Source of the DNA: Baffinella frigidus
Taxonomy: Eukaryota; Cryptophyceae; Cryptomonadales; Baffinellaceae
Reading direction: 5' to 3'
DNA: 41,401 nt
Assembly (NCBI GenBank): GCA_026770585.1
Contig: MU646930.1
Span: 119,484-160,884 of the forward strand
Shown: positions 1 through 12,300 of the stretch, one piece after another
Layout: each line of letters starts with the position of its first letter
Numbering within the stretch: the first letter of the stretch is position 1
The notes under the pieces: generated by a model
Database searches by the model: none
What the model was told of the DNA's origin: nothing
Seen by the model: only the letters and a program-made list of their open reading frames with translations
Program-made: the position numbers and the translations under genes

Positions 1-131
1 ACCCCAAACCCCAAACCCCAAACCCCAAACCCCAAACCCCAAACCCCAAACCCCAAACCCCACACCCCAAACCCCAAACCCCGAACCCCAAACCCCAAAC
101 CGCAATCCCCGACCCCCAAACCCGAAACCAG
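1..131. repeat. CCCCAAA telomere-like array at left edge
   Basis: This is a tandem array of CCCCAAA heptamers, with variants near its right end. It finishes in GAAACCAG, a plausible 3' splice site in front of an open plus-strand stretch. The same arrangement (C-rich repeat, then CCAG, then exon) recurs at well-supported exons elsewhere in the window, so I read it as intron sequence and not as a telomere. Confidence 0.85.
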
Positions 132-327
132 GAGCGGCTCTGCTTCCACACGGTGGCGCACGCGCAGCTGTCGACGATGGTGCTGCTCAAGGCGTTGAGA
201 GCAGATCACGACGATCAGGGGCCCGCGTGGGACCACGCGACGGGAGCGCTTCGGGCGACTGGTCATGATCCGCAGCTGGGGGGACGGGAAGCTGATGGGA
301 TGCTCTCGCTTGACGACGGCGGGCTAG
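132..327 (+). CDS. possible internal exon of an unrecognised gene (partial)
   Basis: An open plus-strand stretch starts just after a CAG acceptor at 129-131. It reads ERLCFHTVAHAQLSTMVLLK at its start, then becomes polar and Gly/Asp-rich. A donor-like G|GTGTCC lies at about 328, just before a CT microsatellite. The first 30 residues look like an amphipathic helix, but I recognise no family. The upstream part of the gene would lie outside the window and no following exon was found. The support is the acceptor context and protein-like composition only; the real 3' end could be an earlier donor near 260. Confidence 0.35.
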
Positions 328-377
328 GTGTCCTCCCCGCCGCCTGCGCGATCTCTGTCTCTCTCGCTCTGTCCCTC

Positions 378-408
<31 letters not shown>

Positions 409-640
409 CCTTTCTCTCTCTCTCTCTCTCTCGCTCTGTCTCTCTCTGTCTCTCTCTTTCTCTTTCTCTTTCTCTTTCTCTCTCTCTCTCTCGCTCTCGG
501 GCTAGGTGCGCTCCCCGCCACCCTCATGCCGCCCTACCCTGGTCCGTCAGGTTGATACGCCACCGGACATGGAGCCACTTGTGAGCCACAGCCCTTGCGT
601 CCCTCCACCTCACGGTCACACACACACACACACACACACA

Positions 641-684
<44 letters not shown>

Positions 685-1256
685 ACAGGCACACACATAC
701 ACCGTAATTTCCTACCGGTAGGACACGCCACCGGACATGCGATAGGCCTTGCGTCCCTCCACCTCCCGGCCACACTCACAACCTGTTGATGCGATTCGTA
801 TCGGAAACTCGGTGGTGGCTTCCCGCGCGCCTCAGTCCCCGCGATAGTGGCTGTGTCCACTCAACGTCTTGAGTGGACACAGCACGTTTGCTAGCTGCTC
901 TTTGAATCTTGCCAGGGTGTGGACAGCAGACAGCATGCACACACCCGAGCTCATAACCCCCCCTCCCTCCCTCGGTGGTTCCCGCCCCTATCAGTTCCTG
1001 TGATAGCGGCAAACACCTGAGCTCACAAACTGCTCCTCGACCGCAGGCGGGCCTGGCGGGGAGAATGAGGAGGGGCTCCTCGAACCCTAAGTTGACCTGC
1101 CGTCAACTTAGGCCTGATGTCAACTTAGGTTGGCCCGGTGTCAACTTACCTGATGTGGAACCTCGACTACAAGACTCCGCCCCCCCCTAGGACCGTAGCA
1201 AGTCGACGCCTAGAGGACCATATGGTCCTGGGAGGGGGGCGGCATCTTTTTCGAGC
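328..1256. repeat. CT and CA/CT microsatellites, otherwise no gene seen
   Basis: CT-rich microsatellites run at about 355-500, and a CA tract followed by a CT tract at about 617-680. A short inverted repeat around 855-885 pairs GTGTCCACTC with GAGTGGACAC. Open frames here are simple-repeat artefacts (Ser/Leu or Arg/Glu strings). I see no exon. Confidence 0.8.
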
Positions 1257-1374
1257 TGCGGTTGCCCCCATCCCAATAGACGGGGTCAGAATCCCAATAG
1301 ATGGGGGCAGAATCCCAATAGCTGGGGTCAGAATTTCAATAGCTGGGGGCAGAATTTCAATAGATGGGGGCTGA
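1257..1374. repeat. 21-bp minisatellite
   Basis: About five tandem units of a 21-bp motif of the form AATCCCAATAGATGGGGNCA occur here. Because 21 is a multiple of three the array stays open and reads as a seven-residue repeat (I-P-I-D-G-V-R like). Nothing else suggests it is translated. Confidence 0.85.
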
Positions 1375-1437
1375 CTGCGTGGCCCACGGGCTTTGCAAGG
1401 CATGCTACATGTACGCTGCCTGGCAGCATACCAGGGG

Positions 1438-1499
1438 GGGGGTTAGGTTAGGTTAGGTTAGGTTAGGTTAGGTTAGGTTAGGTTAGGTTAGGTTAGGTT
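1438..1499. repeat. (TTAGG)n pentanucleotide array
   Basis: About twelve perfect GGTTA/TTAGG pentamers follow a run of G. This differs from the TTTAGGG and TTTGGGG heptamers that dominate the rest of the window. Confidence 0.9.
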
Positions 1500-1603
1500 T
1501 ATTCATGGTTTGGGCGGCGTTTGTTGGTCTATGAAGGGGGGGAAAGAACCTTACAAGGACGATGGTGCGTTGCCCTTCTGCGTGCGTACAGGAGTATCTG
1601 GGC

Positions 1604-1707
1604 TATCCCTCAAGTGGCCAGTAGGCTCATACGCCCTACGGTAGGGCCCTAGGACCTGCTCAGGGCCAGTTGGGGTGAATATTCGCCCTGTGGCCACTAA
1701 AGGGATA
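1604..1707. mobile_element. family C short inverted-repeat element, copy 1
   Basis: The element starts CTATCCCTCAAGTGGCCAGT and ends with the inverse (GTGGCCACTAAAGGGATA). Its core holds the shared CGCCCTACGGTAGGGCCCTA palindrome. Eight further full or half copies occur in the window, so it is a repeated non-coding, MITE-like family. Confidence 0.8.
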
Positions 1708-1738
1708 CGAACACGGGTGCTCCGACTTCGGTCGGTGT

Positions 1739-1851
1739 CTGTTTTCTCAAATTAGTACCAGAGGGTTGACTAAACGCAAGATTAAGTCAACCACCCTGAG
1801 GGTTGACTACGCAAGATTAAGTCAACCCTCTGGTACTAAACTAAGAAAACG
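1739..1851. mobile_element. foldback element
   Basis: The outer arms GTTTTCTCAAATTAGTACCA and TGGTACTAAACTAAGAAAAC are near-inverse. Inside them GGGTTGACT and AGTCAACCC motifs repeat in both orientations. No coding capacity is seen. Confidence 0.7.
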
Positions 1852-1967
1852 GGGGGCCCACATCCGGTCTGTGTTCTTAAGTTCTGGTTTCCTACAGCCC
1901 AGATACCCCTGCACGGAGCAGCGACCTGGACTGAGTACACGAGTAGCTCGCTCATAAGAAACGCTCA

Positions 1968-2270
1968 CCTGCCTAGGAACACCGCAGGGCCCTGAGCATA
2001 GGCCTAGTGTAGGGTCCTACATTGAGGGGGGAGGGGTTCTGATGAGCGAGGTACCCTTGTATCGCAGCCTTGCTCCGAGGCAAAGCCCCCCTGCTCGAAA
2101 CTTGCATGTCCCTCATACGGGCCCGCCTCGGGGCGAGAGGCCCGGAATACAGGGGTACCACACTCATGAGGAACCGCCACCCCCTAGGACCCTACAGTAG
2201 GCATATCCTGAGGGCTCTATGGTGGTCAAAAGGGGGGGAGCAATTTCGTATGAGCGGAGGTAGCCCTGTA
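1968..2270. mobile_element. family B short inverted-repeat elements (half copy and full copy)
   Basis: A half copy at 1968-2060 ends in GATGAGCGAGGTACCCTTGT. A full copy lies at about 2148-2270, with terminal TACAGGGGTACC...TCATGAG and its inverse. Family B ends are shared with elements near 10588, 32592, 32649, 34641 and 37184. Confidence 0.75.
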
Positions 2271-2591
2271 TCCCACAAGTGGCCAGGCAGTCAAATTTGA
2301 TGGCCAAGATGTCCTAGCTAGGCAGGTCTGAGGGTCCTACGGTAGGGCGTATGCGCCTACTGGCCACTTGGGGGATACCGACCCACCAGCTGCCAAACTG
2401 GACGCGGCAGTCGGGAGTGAGCATGCTAGGCGGGAGACTCACCACCAGGATCTACAGGGGTTCAGGGTTTGGGGTTTCGGGGTTATCGCTTCAGTGGCGA
2501 GTAGGCGCATACGCCCTACCGTAGGGCCCTAAGACCTGCCTAGCTAGGACCTCTTGGCGGTCAATTTTGACAGCCTTGCCACTTATGAGGA
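2269..2591. mobile_element. family C elements, copies 2 and 3
   Basis: Copy 2 spans 2269-2376 and carries the inverted CACTTGGGGGATA end. Copy 3 spans about 2484-2591, with CAGTGGCGAGTAGGCGCATA on the left and a decayed GCCACTTATGAGGA on the right. Copy 2 abuts the right end of the family B element before it. Confidence 0.7.
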
Positions 2592-2815
2592 CGCCTAGGT
2601 AGATTGACTTAGGCCTCCGAAGTAGATTCACTTGAGAGAGTTGACTGGAAACTGCAGTCCTTCTAAGAGAGAGTTGACTGGTAACACCGGTCCTTCTAAA
2701 TCCCGCTGACCCGTTTCAGTAAACGCAACGGAAAACAGGAGACTCCTCGTGACACGTGGGGCCTGAATCTTCGCCATTGTACTTGTCGGCTGCCGCGTTG
2801 GTACCAGCACAGGTC

Positions 2816-2846
<31 letters not shown>

Positions 2847-2974
2847 GCCTGCCTGTCTGCCTGCCTGTCTGTCTGTCTGTCTCTCGCTCTCTCTCTCTCT
2901 CTCTCTCTCACACACTCTCTCTCTCGCTCTCTCTCTCTCGCGCGCGCTCTCTCTCTCGTGCTCTCTCCTCGCCC

Positions 2975-3012
<38 letters not shown>

Positions 3013-3519
3013 CGCACGCACGCGCTCCCTGTCTCTCTCTCTCTCTCTCTGTCTCTCAGCTCCTCTCTCTCGCTCTCTCCTCACCTCTCTCTCTCTCTCC
3101 TCACCTCTCTCTCTTTCTCTCCTCACCTCTCTCTCTCTCTCTCTCCTCTCACAGCAGCCCGAGCATCAATCACGCGTTCCGCGTGCCCGTTCCCGATTTA
3201 GGGTTTCGTCTTCGCCTGTACCAGAAGGGAGGGTTTAGGGTTCAGGGTTGAGGGTTTAGGGTTTAGGGTTTGGGGTTTAGGGTTTAGGGTTTAGGGTTTG
3301 GGGTTTAGGGTTTATGGTTTAGGGTTTGGGGTTTGGGGTTTAGGGTGTAGGGTTTAGGGTGCAGGGTTTAGAGTTTATTCTCAAAGAGAGGCTTTTTCCA
3401 ATTTCTCTTTGAGACTGCATCCGACACTCCTTCTCCTGAGGACCTCCCTACCCCCCCCAAGAGGGGGGAGACGCGTCACGATCGAAACACCCACGCAAGA
3501 ACGGGGGTGAAAAACGCAC
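2592..3519. repeat. CT-rich microsatellite and TTTAGGG array downstream of the Ala-rich gene
   Basis: A CTGT tract gives way to a long imperfect CT tract at about 2815-3155. A degenerate TTTAGGG array follows at 3195-3376. An AGAGAG...CTCTCT-type hairpin lies around 3380-3412 (TCAAAGAGAG against CTCTTTGAGA). No credible exon was found, so the 3' end of the minus-strand gene to the right was not located; it may lie here or further left. Confidence 0.8.
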
Positions 3520-6500
3520 CGCATGAGCAGCCCCGTTCCCGTCAGGTGCCGTCGCAGCGCGCAACGCTCCCACCGCCACAGCTTTTGCCTGTGAAGCTGA
3601 TGCCGGCGCGGGTTTTGCCGCGGGCGCTGCTGCTTTGGCGGAGCTTGCTGCCACGGGCTTCACGGCGGCCTTGCCCACACCCTCAGCTGCCGCCCAATTC
3701 TTCTCCCGCTGCGGCGTGTGCGGGTTGAGGTTCCGTCAATACGCGTGTTTTTCTGGTACGGAAGTTTCTGGTACGACCAACCCACACAGTGAACTACAAG
3801 CCACTTTGTAAAAGTCAATATCCGTGTTTTCCGGGTGATGGTGATGGGTTGAGGAGCACGAGGGGGTGAGTGTCAGGGGCAGGGCGAGGTTAAGTGGCAC
3901 GACGGGGTGAGGTGAGGGGGTGAGGGAAATACCGTAGTGTTCAGGGTTAGGGTTTAGGGTGCAGGGATTCGGAGTGTGGGTCTGGCGTGTGGTCGGGGAG
4001 TTACATCCATGAGGTGGTGCATGGAACTCCTTCACCCCTCAAGATCGAGTTGATGAATGTAACACCCCCGCCCCCTCTCTGAAAACCGTCAAGCTTGAAA
4101 ATGTCCACGTTGCCGCCGTCATCAGCAAGATTGAGGTCATGAATGTAACTCCGCCCCACACTCACTCTGTGAGTCCCTGCCACGCCCACGCCCTGAATCC
4201 CTGGATCTGAACCTCCAACCCCTGAACCACGAACCGTCAAGCTTGAACATTTCAACGGGGTCGCCGTCACCATCAACTCGATCTTGAGGGGTGAAGGAGT
4301 TCCATTCACTACCTCCATCTTGAGGGGTGGGGAGTTACATTCATGATCTCGATCTTGGCATCCAAGGCGGCCACGCAAACCCTAGTCGCTATGTGGGACC
4401 CGCCTCCCCAACAGCAGGAAAGCCTGCTTCAAAATGCCGACGTGGTTTCTGGTGCGGGGTCCAGGGTGCAGGGATTCGGAATGTGGGTCTGGCGCGTGGT
4501 CGGGGTGGTACATTCATGATCTCGATCTTGGCATCGAAGGCGGCCACGCTGGCGATGGGCTTACTCCGCGCCGCCGCCGCCTGCCGTTAGGGTTTAGGGT
4601 TTAGGGTTTAGGGTTTAGGGTTTAGAGTTTAGGGTTTAGGGTTTAGGGTTTGGGGTTCAGGAATTAAATTGGTCTTACTCCGCGCTGCTACCACCTCTTG
4701 CTTTGGGGCCGTTAGGGTTTAGGGCTAAGGGTTGATGATTTAGGGGTTAGCGTTGAGGAGTTGGGAATTAAATTGGTCTTACTCCACGCCGCCGCCGCCG
4801 CCGCCTGTCGTTAGGGTTAAGGGTTTAGGGTTCATGGTTAAGAGTTTAGAGTTTAGAGTTTAGAGTTTAGGGTTGAGGATTTAAATCGGTCTTTACTCCG
4901 CGACGCTGCCTCCGGTTTTCGTGCCGTTAGGGTTTATGGTTTAGAATTCAGAGTTTAGTGTGTAGGGTATGTGGTTTAGGATTGAAAGTGGTTTACTCCG
5001 CGCTGCGGCAGCCTCCGTTCGTGCCGGGACGGCAACTGATCGAATCCCGCCAGATGAGATCAGTACATCTCACAAACAACAACCCGGCCCGGTCCCACAT
5101 TCATAGGCTAACGGCCTGAAAATGGGGTAGTTAGGCATACGGCATTGACTAGGACCTCCTACCGTAGGCCGAGGGATCCTAGGACCAAAAAGTCTTGGCC
5201 TACGGTAGGAGGTCCTAGGCAATGCCGTAGGCCTAACTACCCCATTTTCAGGCCGTTACCCCATTAACATCAAGATCATCGATACCTTCAGGGCGGCAGG
5301 CGCCGCACTCGCGCCTACAGCAGGCACGGGGTCGGGTGTGCCAATTCGAGAAAATGACGTTTCATGCTATCTTATGCATGAGATTGATGACACGATAGCA
5401 TCCCCCACCCACAAGATGACACGAAACGGCGCATTTTCGCCAGATTTCCGCCCGACTCGACCCTGAAAAAATCCAAGCCAACCCGCATTCTACAATACAT
5501 ACCTTGGGGGCGGCAGGCGCCGCGCTCGCGCCTACAGCAGCCGCCGACCCCCCCCCCCCCCCCCCACCTCCTGTCCGCACCGCAACGCCCACCCCCGAGC
5601 CGGCGGCGCCAACCACCGCGCTGGCGGTGGCGGTGCCGCCCACCGCAGCCGCGACCGTGCTGGCGGTGCTGCCAACCGCTTTGACCACTGCGCCCTCGGC
5701 GCTCGCCACCGCGCCCGCCATCTGGGGTATGGTTTGTGGGTAAGGTTTGGAGGCTTGCAGATATTGTGCCGCCCTGGTTCAAAATTGCTTTCTTGAGGAA
5801 GTATAGCCGAGCGGGACTACATAAACCCCCGAAACTGTAGCCCGTGCATCACCAGTGATAGTAACGATACGATGTAATCGCTCACGGCTCGCCATCTGGG
5901 GAGAGGCGCGCCGTCAGCTTATGCGTCGATTGTTGCAAGATTGTGCACACCTAATAGAGGTCTTGGGAAGTGGGCAGGGATGGCCGTCCACAGAGCTGTC
6001 CCGGAGGCGCGTCTAGCCAGGCAGGCAGAGGCGTGGCACTCCACCAGTTCAGTCCAAGATGAGGAATCGTTTCTTCGCTCGCGGCGTGCGGGTCGTCGAT
6101 CAAAGGGAGTGGGGTACACGTCTACAACGTTTTTCATCGAGGAGCACTGATTTTTCCGTCAAGCCCACGCCTTGCTGAACAAAGTCTCGTAATTATCAGT
6201 AGTGAAGTTTCATTTCCAAACTGTGCTCTGCGTGCACCTTCGCCATCATTGCAGACACGGACAATGCCGTGGCCTGCACGGGCTGCGCCGCGGGCTTGGC
6301 GTGCGAGCGCTGATACCGACATATACGTATATCAGGAGCGCTGATACCGACATAAACGTATAACAGGAGGGCTCGGGGATCTAGCGCACCTTCGCCATCA
6401 TCGCAGACACGGACGATGCCGTGGCCTGCACGGGCGGCGCCGCGGGCTTGGCCACAGCTGCCTCCTTGCTGCCGACCGCGGCCTGTTCGGTACCGCCGAT

Positions 6501-9291
6501 TTAACGCGGAAAAAAATTCAATTCAAACACGTATTTTTCTACCTCAAAGGTGTAAATGGTTATCTTAGCCTCGACAGAGCTGTACCATACCACAACAATA
6601 CCCAGAAGATGGCACACATGTGGTTTGAATTGAATCTGTTTCCACGTGCGATTCAGGCCGCACCTCTGCTGTCTCCTTGCTCCCTGCCGCGGCCTGTTCG
6701 GTACCGCAGATTCAGTGCCGCCGGGACCGCGCCGCCCCCCCCTCGTGCAGGTCAACGGGCGGGTGGTTCATCGCTGCCACCAGAGTCTCAATTGCCGACT
6801 GAATCAAGCTTTCCCTGGTACGAAGCCTGCTCTCATGCTCAGGGGCCACGTAAGGTTGCCCCGTCCTGGGCAAGCAAGGCGTGCTGGGTTTACTAAACCA
6901 CAACCCCCGCCATACCTGTGAAACGGCAAGCCATACCTGTGAAACGGCTTTTTGACAAAAAGCTGCCCACGAGACCCAGCCGGCAGTGTCGTGCGGGATC
7001 CTTTGTTTTTCTCTTCGTAGATCAAAAAAACAACAACGAGCTATCCCGAAACACAAAATATTTCGACCCACCGTGAGACACACGCTACGCACCCTCACCT
7101 CAAAACCCTCTCGACTGCAGGGTCATTTACCTTACGGTATTGACCACCTCGGCTCCTCGAAACAATGGGCTACCCCAAAGATTCAAAAACATACACAACC
7201 AAACCTAACAACGATTCACGCGCGCGCACCTATCGCCTCCTGCGCACAAAAAACTGCCAGCACTCGCGACGGCACAGCGCAAGTTGCGCTTCTTTCTGGA
7301 CAGCTCTACCATCTCTTCCTCTGCAACTGCTCGCCCGATAGCCGCGGATGAGTGAGGCAGAAGCCATACCTGTGAAACGGCAGGCTTCGCAGGCGTCGCC
7401 ACCGCGGCCGCAACCTTCGCGGCCGGCGCCGCAACTTTCACCGGCGACACGGCCACTTTAGGCGCGGGCGCTGCAGGCGCCACCTTGGGCGCGGGTGCCG
7501 CGCTTTCAGGCGCCTTTGCCGCTGCAGGGGGTGTCGCCTGTCCCGCGGTTTTGAGGGTTGAGAGTTGAGAGTTGAGGGTTGAGGGTGAAGGGTTCAGGGG
7601 GTGGAGCTGCCTTGGCCGCCGCAGGGGTTGCCTCCTGCAGGTAATCATAGAGCTTGAGATTGAGATTGAGAGAGATTTCATCCGGTCGAGTATTTGAGTC
7701 AAATACGATTTCGGGGATCTCCGGTTCGATTTGCAACGAAAATTACTACACGGACGTGACTGAAAATGTCCGGTGTGTAGTAATTTTCGTTGCCAGGACC
7801 GTATTTGAGTCAAATACTCGCCGCGATTAGATTGAGAGAGAGAGCCTCATGGGCGGCCTTGGCCGCCGCAGAGGGTGCCTCCTGCCTCGCGGTTTGAGGG
7901 GTTGGGGTTCAGGGGTTGGGTTTCAGGGGTTGGGTTTCAGGGGTTGGGTTTCAGGGGTTATTCCCCCGTCAAGCGGCGTACGCCCTACACCGAAACACAT
8001 AGCCGCCTTTGCCGCCGGTGCCTCCTGCATGTAATCAGAGGGATTGCGATTGAGATTGAGATTGAGATTGGGATTGAGATTGAGATTGGGATTGAGATTG
8101 AGATTGAGAGAGATCGAGAGAGACAGCCTCAGACGCGACCGTTGCCGCCGCCGCCGGCAACGGTCCCCCAACCCCGCGGTTTCAGGGGTTAGCACCCCAC
8201 CACGCGTCGTACCCCATGAGCCGAAAACGGAAAGCATCTCTCACCCAAGCACACACCGCACCGTGCGCCCTGCGCCAAAAGCAGGAAGCACCACACACCA
8301 AACACACACGCCTCAAGCACCACACCGGAAACCGCACGGGCGCAACCTGCACTGCCTGCGCTGCGCGCGCCTCCGAGAGGAGACTAGCCGGTCAACGCAT
8401 ATGGGCTTGGTGACAGGAGGAGTCTGGCGGCGCGCCGATGCCTATATACGTCACTAATCAGGCCCACATACGTCAACAATACCTGGGGCCAGCGGTGGGT
8501 CAACGCCCGTTCCGCCTGCTCTACCGCCTTCTCTCCCGCTTCAGGGGCTTTTTCCTATCCCTTAAGTGACCAGGCCTCCAAATTTGGGGGCCTGAGGTCC
8601 TAGGCTGGTCCTAGGGCCCTACGGTAGGGCGTATAAGCCTACTGGCCACTTAAGGGAGAGGTAAATCCTAAACTCTAAACCCGCAGGGGCGGAACCTGGG
8701 GCGAGCGGTGGGCCAACCTATAAACGTTAATAATACAGCTTGTATACGTCAATTGTACGGCCGTATACGTCAACAATACGGCCTGTATACGTCAACAATC
8801 AAGCCTATATACGTCAACGATACCTGGGGCCAGCGGTGGGCCAAGGCCTCACGATCCGCCTTCTCTCCCGCTGGAGGGGCTTTCTCCTATAGGTTTGTCC
8901 TACACCCTAAAACCGTAGGGGCGGAACCTGGGGCGCTCTGTTGGCCACCTATATACGTTAATAATACAGCCTGTATACGTCAATAATACGGCCGTATACG
9001 TCAATAACAAGGCCCGTATACGTAAATGGCACCTAGGGCGCGCGGAGGGCCAACGCCTCCCGCGGAGTACCGCATTCTCTCTCGTCTGAGAGGCTAGGAT
9101 CACATGATTTCCTACATGTACTAGATCCAACACGTGCGACTCCTGGGCTTGTGATGAACCCTGAAATCGCAGAGGGGGGGGACCTGGGGCGCGCGGTTGG
9201 CCAACACCTCACGATCCACCTTCTCCTTCGCCTCTGCCGCCGCCGCCGCCTGCGAGAGAGAGAGAGAGCATGAGAGAGAGCGAGAGAGAAT

Positions 9292-9327
<36 letters not shown>

Positions 9328-12300
9328 GAGAGATAGAGAATGAGAAAGAGAGGGAGAGAGAGTGTGTGTGTGTGTAAGAGAGAGACACTTAATTAATGAG
9401 AGAGAGAGAGAGCGAGCGAGAGCCGCCTGCAGAGCATGGCGCACCGCGCGCCAGCAAGCCTACTTCCTATCTCTGAAGGAGCAAAAGCCTCACGATCCAC
9501 CTTCTCCTTCGCCTCTCCGCCTGGTGTCGTTGCGTGTGCTTAGCTTCAAGGGTTGACAGTTGAGGGTGTATACACACGCTCAGGGGAGCATGCACCCCCA
9601 CTTCCTACCTCTGAATGAGCAAAAGCCTCACGATCCGCCTTCTCCTTCGCCTCTGCTGCTGCCGTCTGGCGTCGTTGTGTGCGCTTCGAGTGAAGGGTGG
9701 AGGGTTCATGGTCAAGGGTTGAGGAGTTTGAGTTCAATGAATGAGTAAAAGTGGGCTAGGAATAAAAATATTTGGACTTGGAAAAGCCTCGCGCTCTGCC
9801 TTTTCCTTCTTGCCTCTGCCGCCGCCGCCGCCTGGTTGAGGGTTTGGGGTTTGGGGTTTGGGGTTTGGGGTTTGGGGTCTGGGGTTTGGGGTTTGTTGAT
9901 GGTTTTTTGATGGTTTGTTGGGGTTTGTTGGGGTTTGTTGGGGTTTGATGGTTTGGGGTTTGGGGTTTGGGGTTTGGGGTTTGGGGTTTGGAGGCTTGGG
10001 GTTTGGGGTTGGGGTTCAGGATTCAGGGATTGGGGTTCAGGTTTTAGGGTTTAGGGTTTAGGGTTTAGGGTTTAGGGTTTAGGGTTCAGGGTTCAGGGGT
10101 TAGGGTTCAGGGTTGAGGTTTTAGGGTTGAAGACCTCCCGTGCGCGCACCATGCGAGCATGCTCCAGCTCCCGATCCTTAGCCTCCGCAGCCTGAGTGTC
10201 CGTGGAAACAGAGTCAATACGGATGGGATAAATCCTAACATAGTCAATACGGATGGGCTTAGCCTCGACATGGCTTCTCCATAGGACGAAACCCACACCT
10301 AAGATAGCCAAAAGTGTTTTAAATCAAATATGTGTCCACATGAGATAACATGCAAGGCTGCGAACACCATAAGGTGTTGGACTACACTAAACCCTAGGGC
10401 GCGAGCCCTAGGGCTTAGTCCGTCACCATAGCGGAACTCACCGAACGCACGGAGGCAGCAAAGGTGGCGGTACTTAACGCAGTGCGTGCCCCCCTGTATG
10501 GTGGCTGGGGTCGGGGGGTGTGTACCGCGGTCTGCCGACGCGAGCCCTGAGATAGTCCAAGGCGCGACTAGCCTAGGGCTCGAGGCCTACAGGGGTACTT
10601 CGCTCATGAGAAACGGCCACCCCCCTAGGGACCACCATGGGGCCCTAGGCATAGCCCTACTGTGGGGTCCTAGGGGGGGGGCGGTTTCTTACGAGCAAGG
10701 TACCCCTGTAGGGCCGACAGTCGCCCAACCCCTTCTGGCGAGTACCGTGCATTCGGTGAGTTCCGATATGCTGCCTGTGGGCGTGCTCCCCTGTGGTGGC
10801 TGGGGGAGGGGTGCACGTATCGCAACCGCCACCGCCGCCATACATCTCCTCCCGAGTGTACCGAGGAGGCCGTGTTTAGCCAGGGCGGGGGCGGGGGGCG
10901 GGTGCACGTACTGCGGTAAGAACCGCCGCCTCTGCCGCCTCCTTGGCTAGATGGTGATTAGGGGCTGGGTACACGTACCGGGGTAAGCACCGCCGCCTTT
11001 GCTGCCTCTGTGCATTCGGTGAGTTCCGCTATGGTGACGGACTATCTTAGGGCGGGGGCGGGGGGCTGGGTGCACGCACCGCGGTAAGGACCGCCGCCTC
11101 TGCCACCTCCTTGGCACCCTGTGGTAATTACTCTAGATTCGGTGCATCCCGACATGGTGAATAGGATTCCCTAGATTCCAACTGGAATGTCCCCCGAGAA
11201 TCCGGGCGAAACTATCTTCGGTCGCTGCTAAGTGGTTGGTGACTAGGGGCCGGGGGCACGTACCGCGGTAAGGATCGCCGCCTCAGCCGCCTCCTTGGCG
11301 CACCTCTCCTGATCGGCCTTCTCCTGCGACGCACTCGGGCGTCAGCGACGCAAATGGATCAGATTCTGGTACACATCGTTTAGATGGGACTGTATGCATC
11401 TAGATGGACAATACATCGTTACACATCGTTTAGATGGACTGTATTTAGATGGACCGCCGCCTCCTTGGCGCACCTCTCCTCGCCAGCCTTCTCCTGTCAC
11501 GCATGAGAAGTCAGCGTTCCCAGCCACCCCACTTAGCAGCGGCCGAGTTCCTTTCCCCCCGGATATCCGGGGGAAATGCGGTTAGAATCCAATGCAAATG
11601 GATAAGATACTAGTACATATCGTTTGGATGGACTGTATCCGTGAAGCACCCGGTGGCTGCCTAGTGGTAGGAACGGCGCGTGTCCTTAATTTCGAGCAAC
11701 CCCTGCCCGGCAGCCGATTCCCAGCTCTTCCTGAGTTTTATTCTGGCTGGTCGTGAAGGCTTTCTTTTCGCCCTGTTGTACTGAATTTCTGCTCTTAAAT
11801 ACTTCTGAGCACAAGCCAGATTAAAACTCCGACAGAGCTAGGATTCCCGCACGCGGCGAGCCTTGAGGGTGTGGTTCAGTGACACCCCCAAGCCGAAACC
11901 CGAAACCCTGTTGTGCAGGCTTTCGTGTTCTGGGTGCAGTGTTCTGGGTAAGGGTTTAGGGTTTAGGGTGCAGGGGGCAGGGTTCCGTTGGGTTCAGGGT
12001 TCAGGGTTCAGGGTGCAGGGTGCAGGGTGCAGGGTGCAGGGTGCAGGGTGCAGGGTGCAGGGCTCAAGGCTCAGGGTTTAGGGTTTAGAGTTCAGGGTGT
12101 AGGGTTGAGGTTTAGGGTAGAGGCTAGAGGGTTGGGGTTTAGGGTGAAGGCTAGAGGGTTGGGGTTTAGGGTTCAGACCCGTGCGATCAGGGTTGAGGGT
12201 TTAGGGTTCAAAGTTCAGGCTTCAGGATGTAGAGTGAAGGATACAGGGTTGGGGTTGAGGGTTGGGATTTAGGGTTGAGACCCGTGCGATCTGCTGAGGG

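Noticed and set aside
1-131. Left CCCCAAA array and right TTTGGGG array as the two telomeres of a 41-kb chromosome
   Set aside because: The orientations would fit, but both arrays abut splice acceptors, the right one inside a well-supported gene, and similar arrays occur throughout. They are better read as introns.
324-527. Arg/Glu- or Ser/Leu-rich open frames over CT/GA tracts (also near 2628-3251, 9121-9444, 24803-25143, 32201-32641)
   Set aside because: They are translations of dinucleotide repeats with no splice context or conserved motif.
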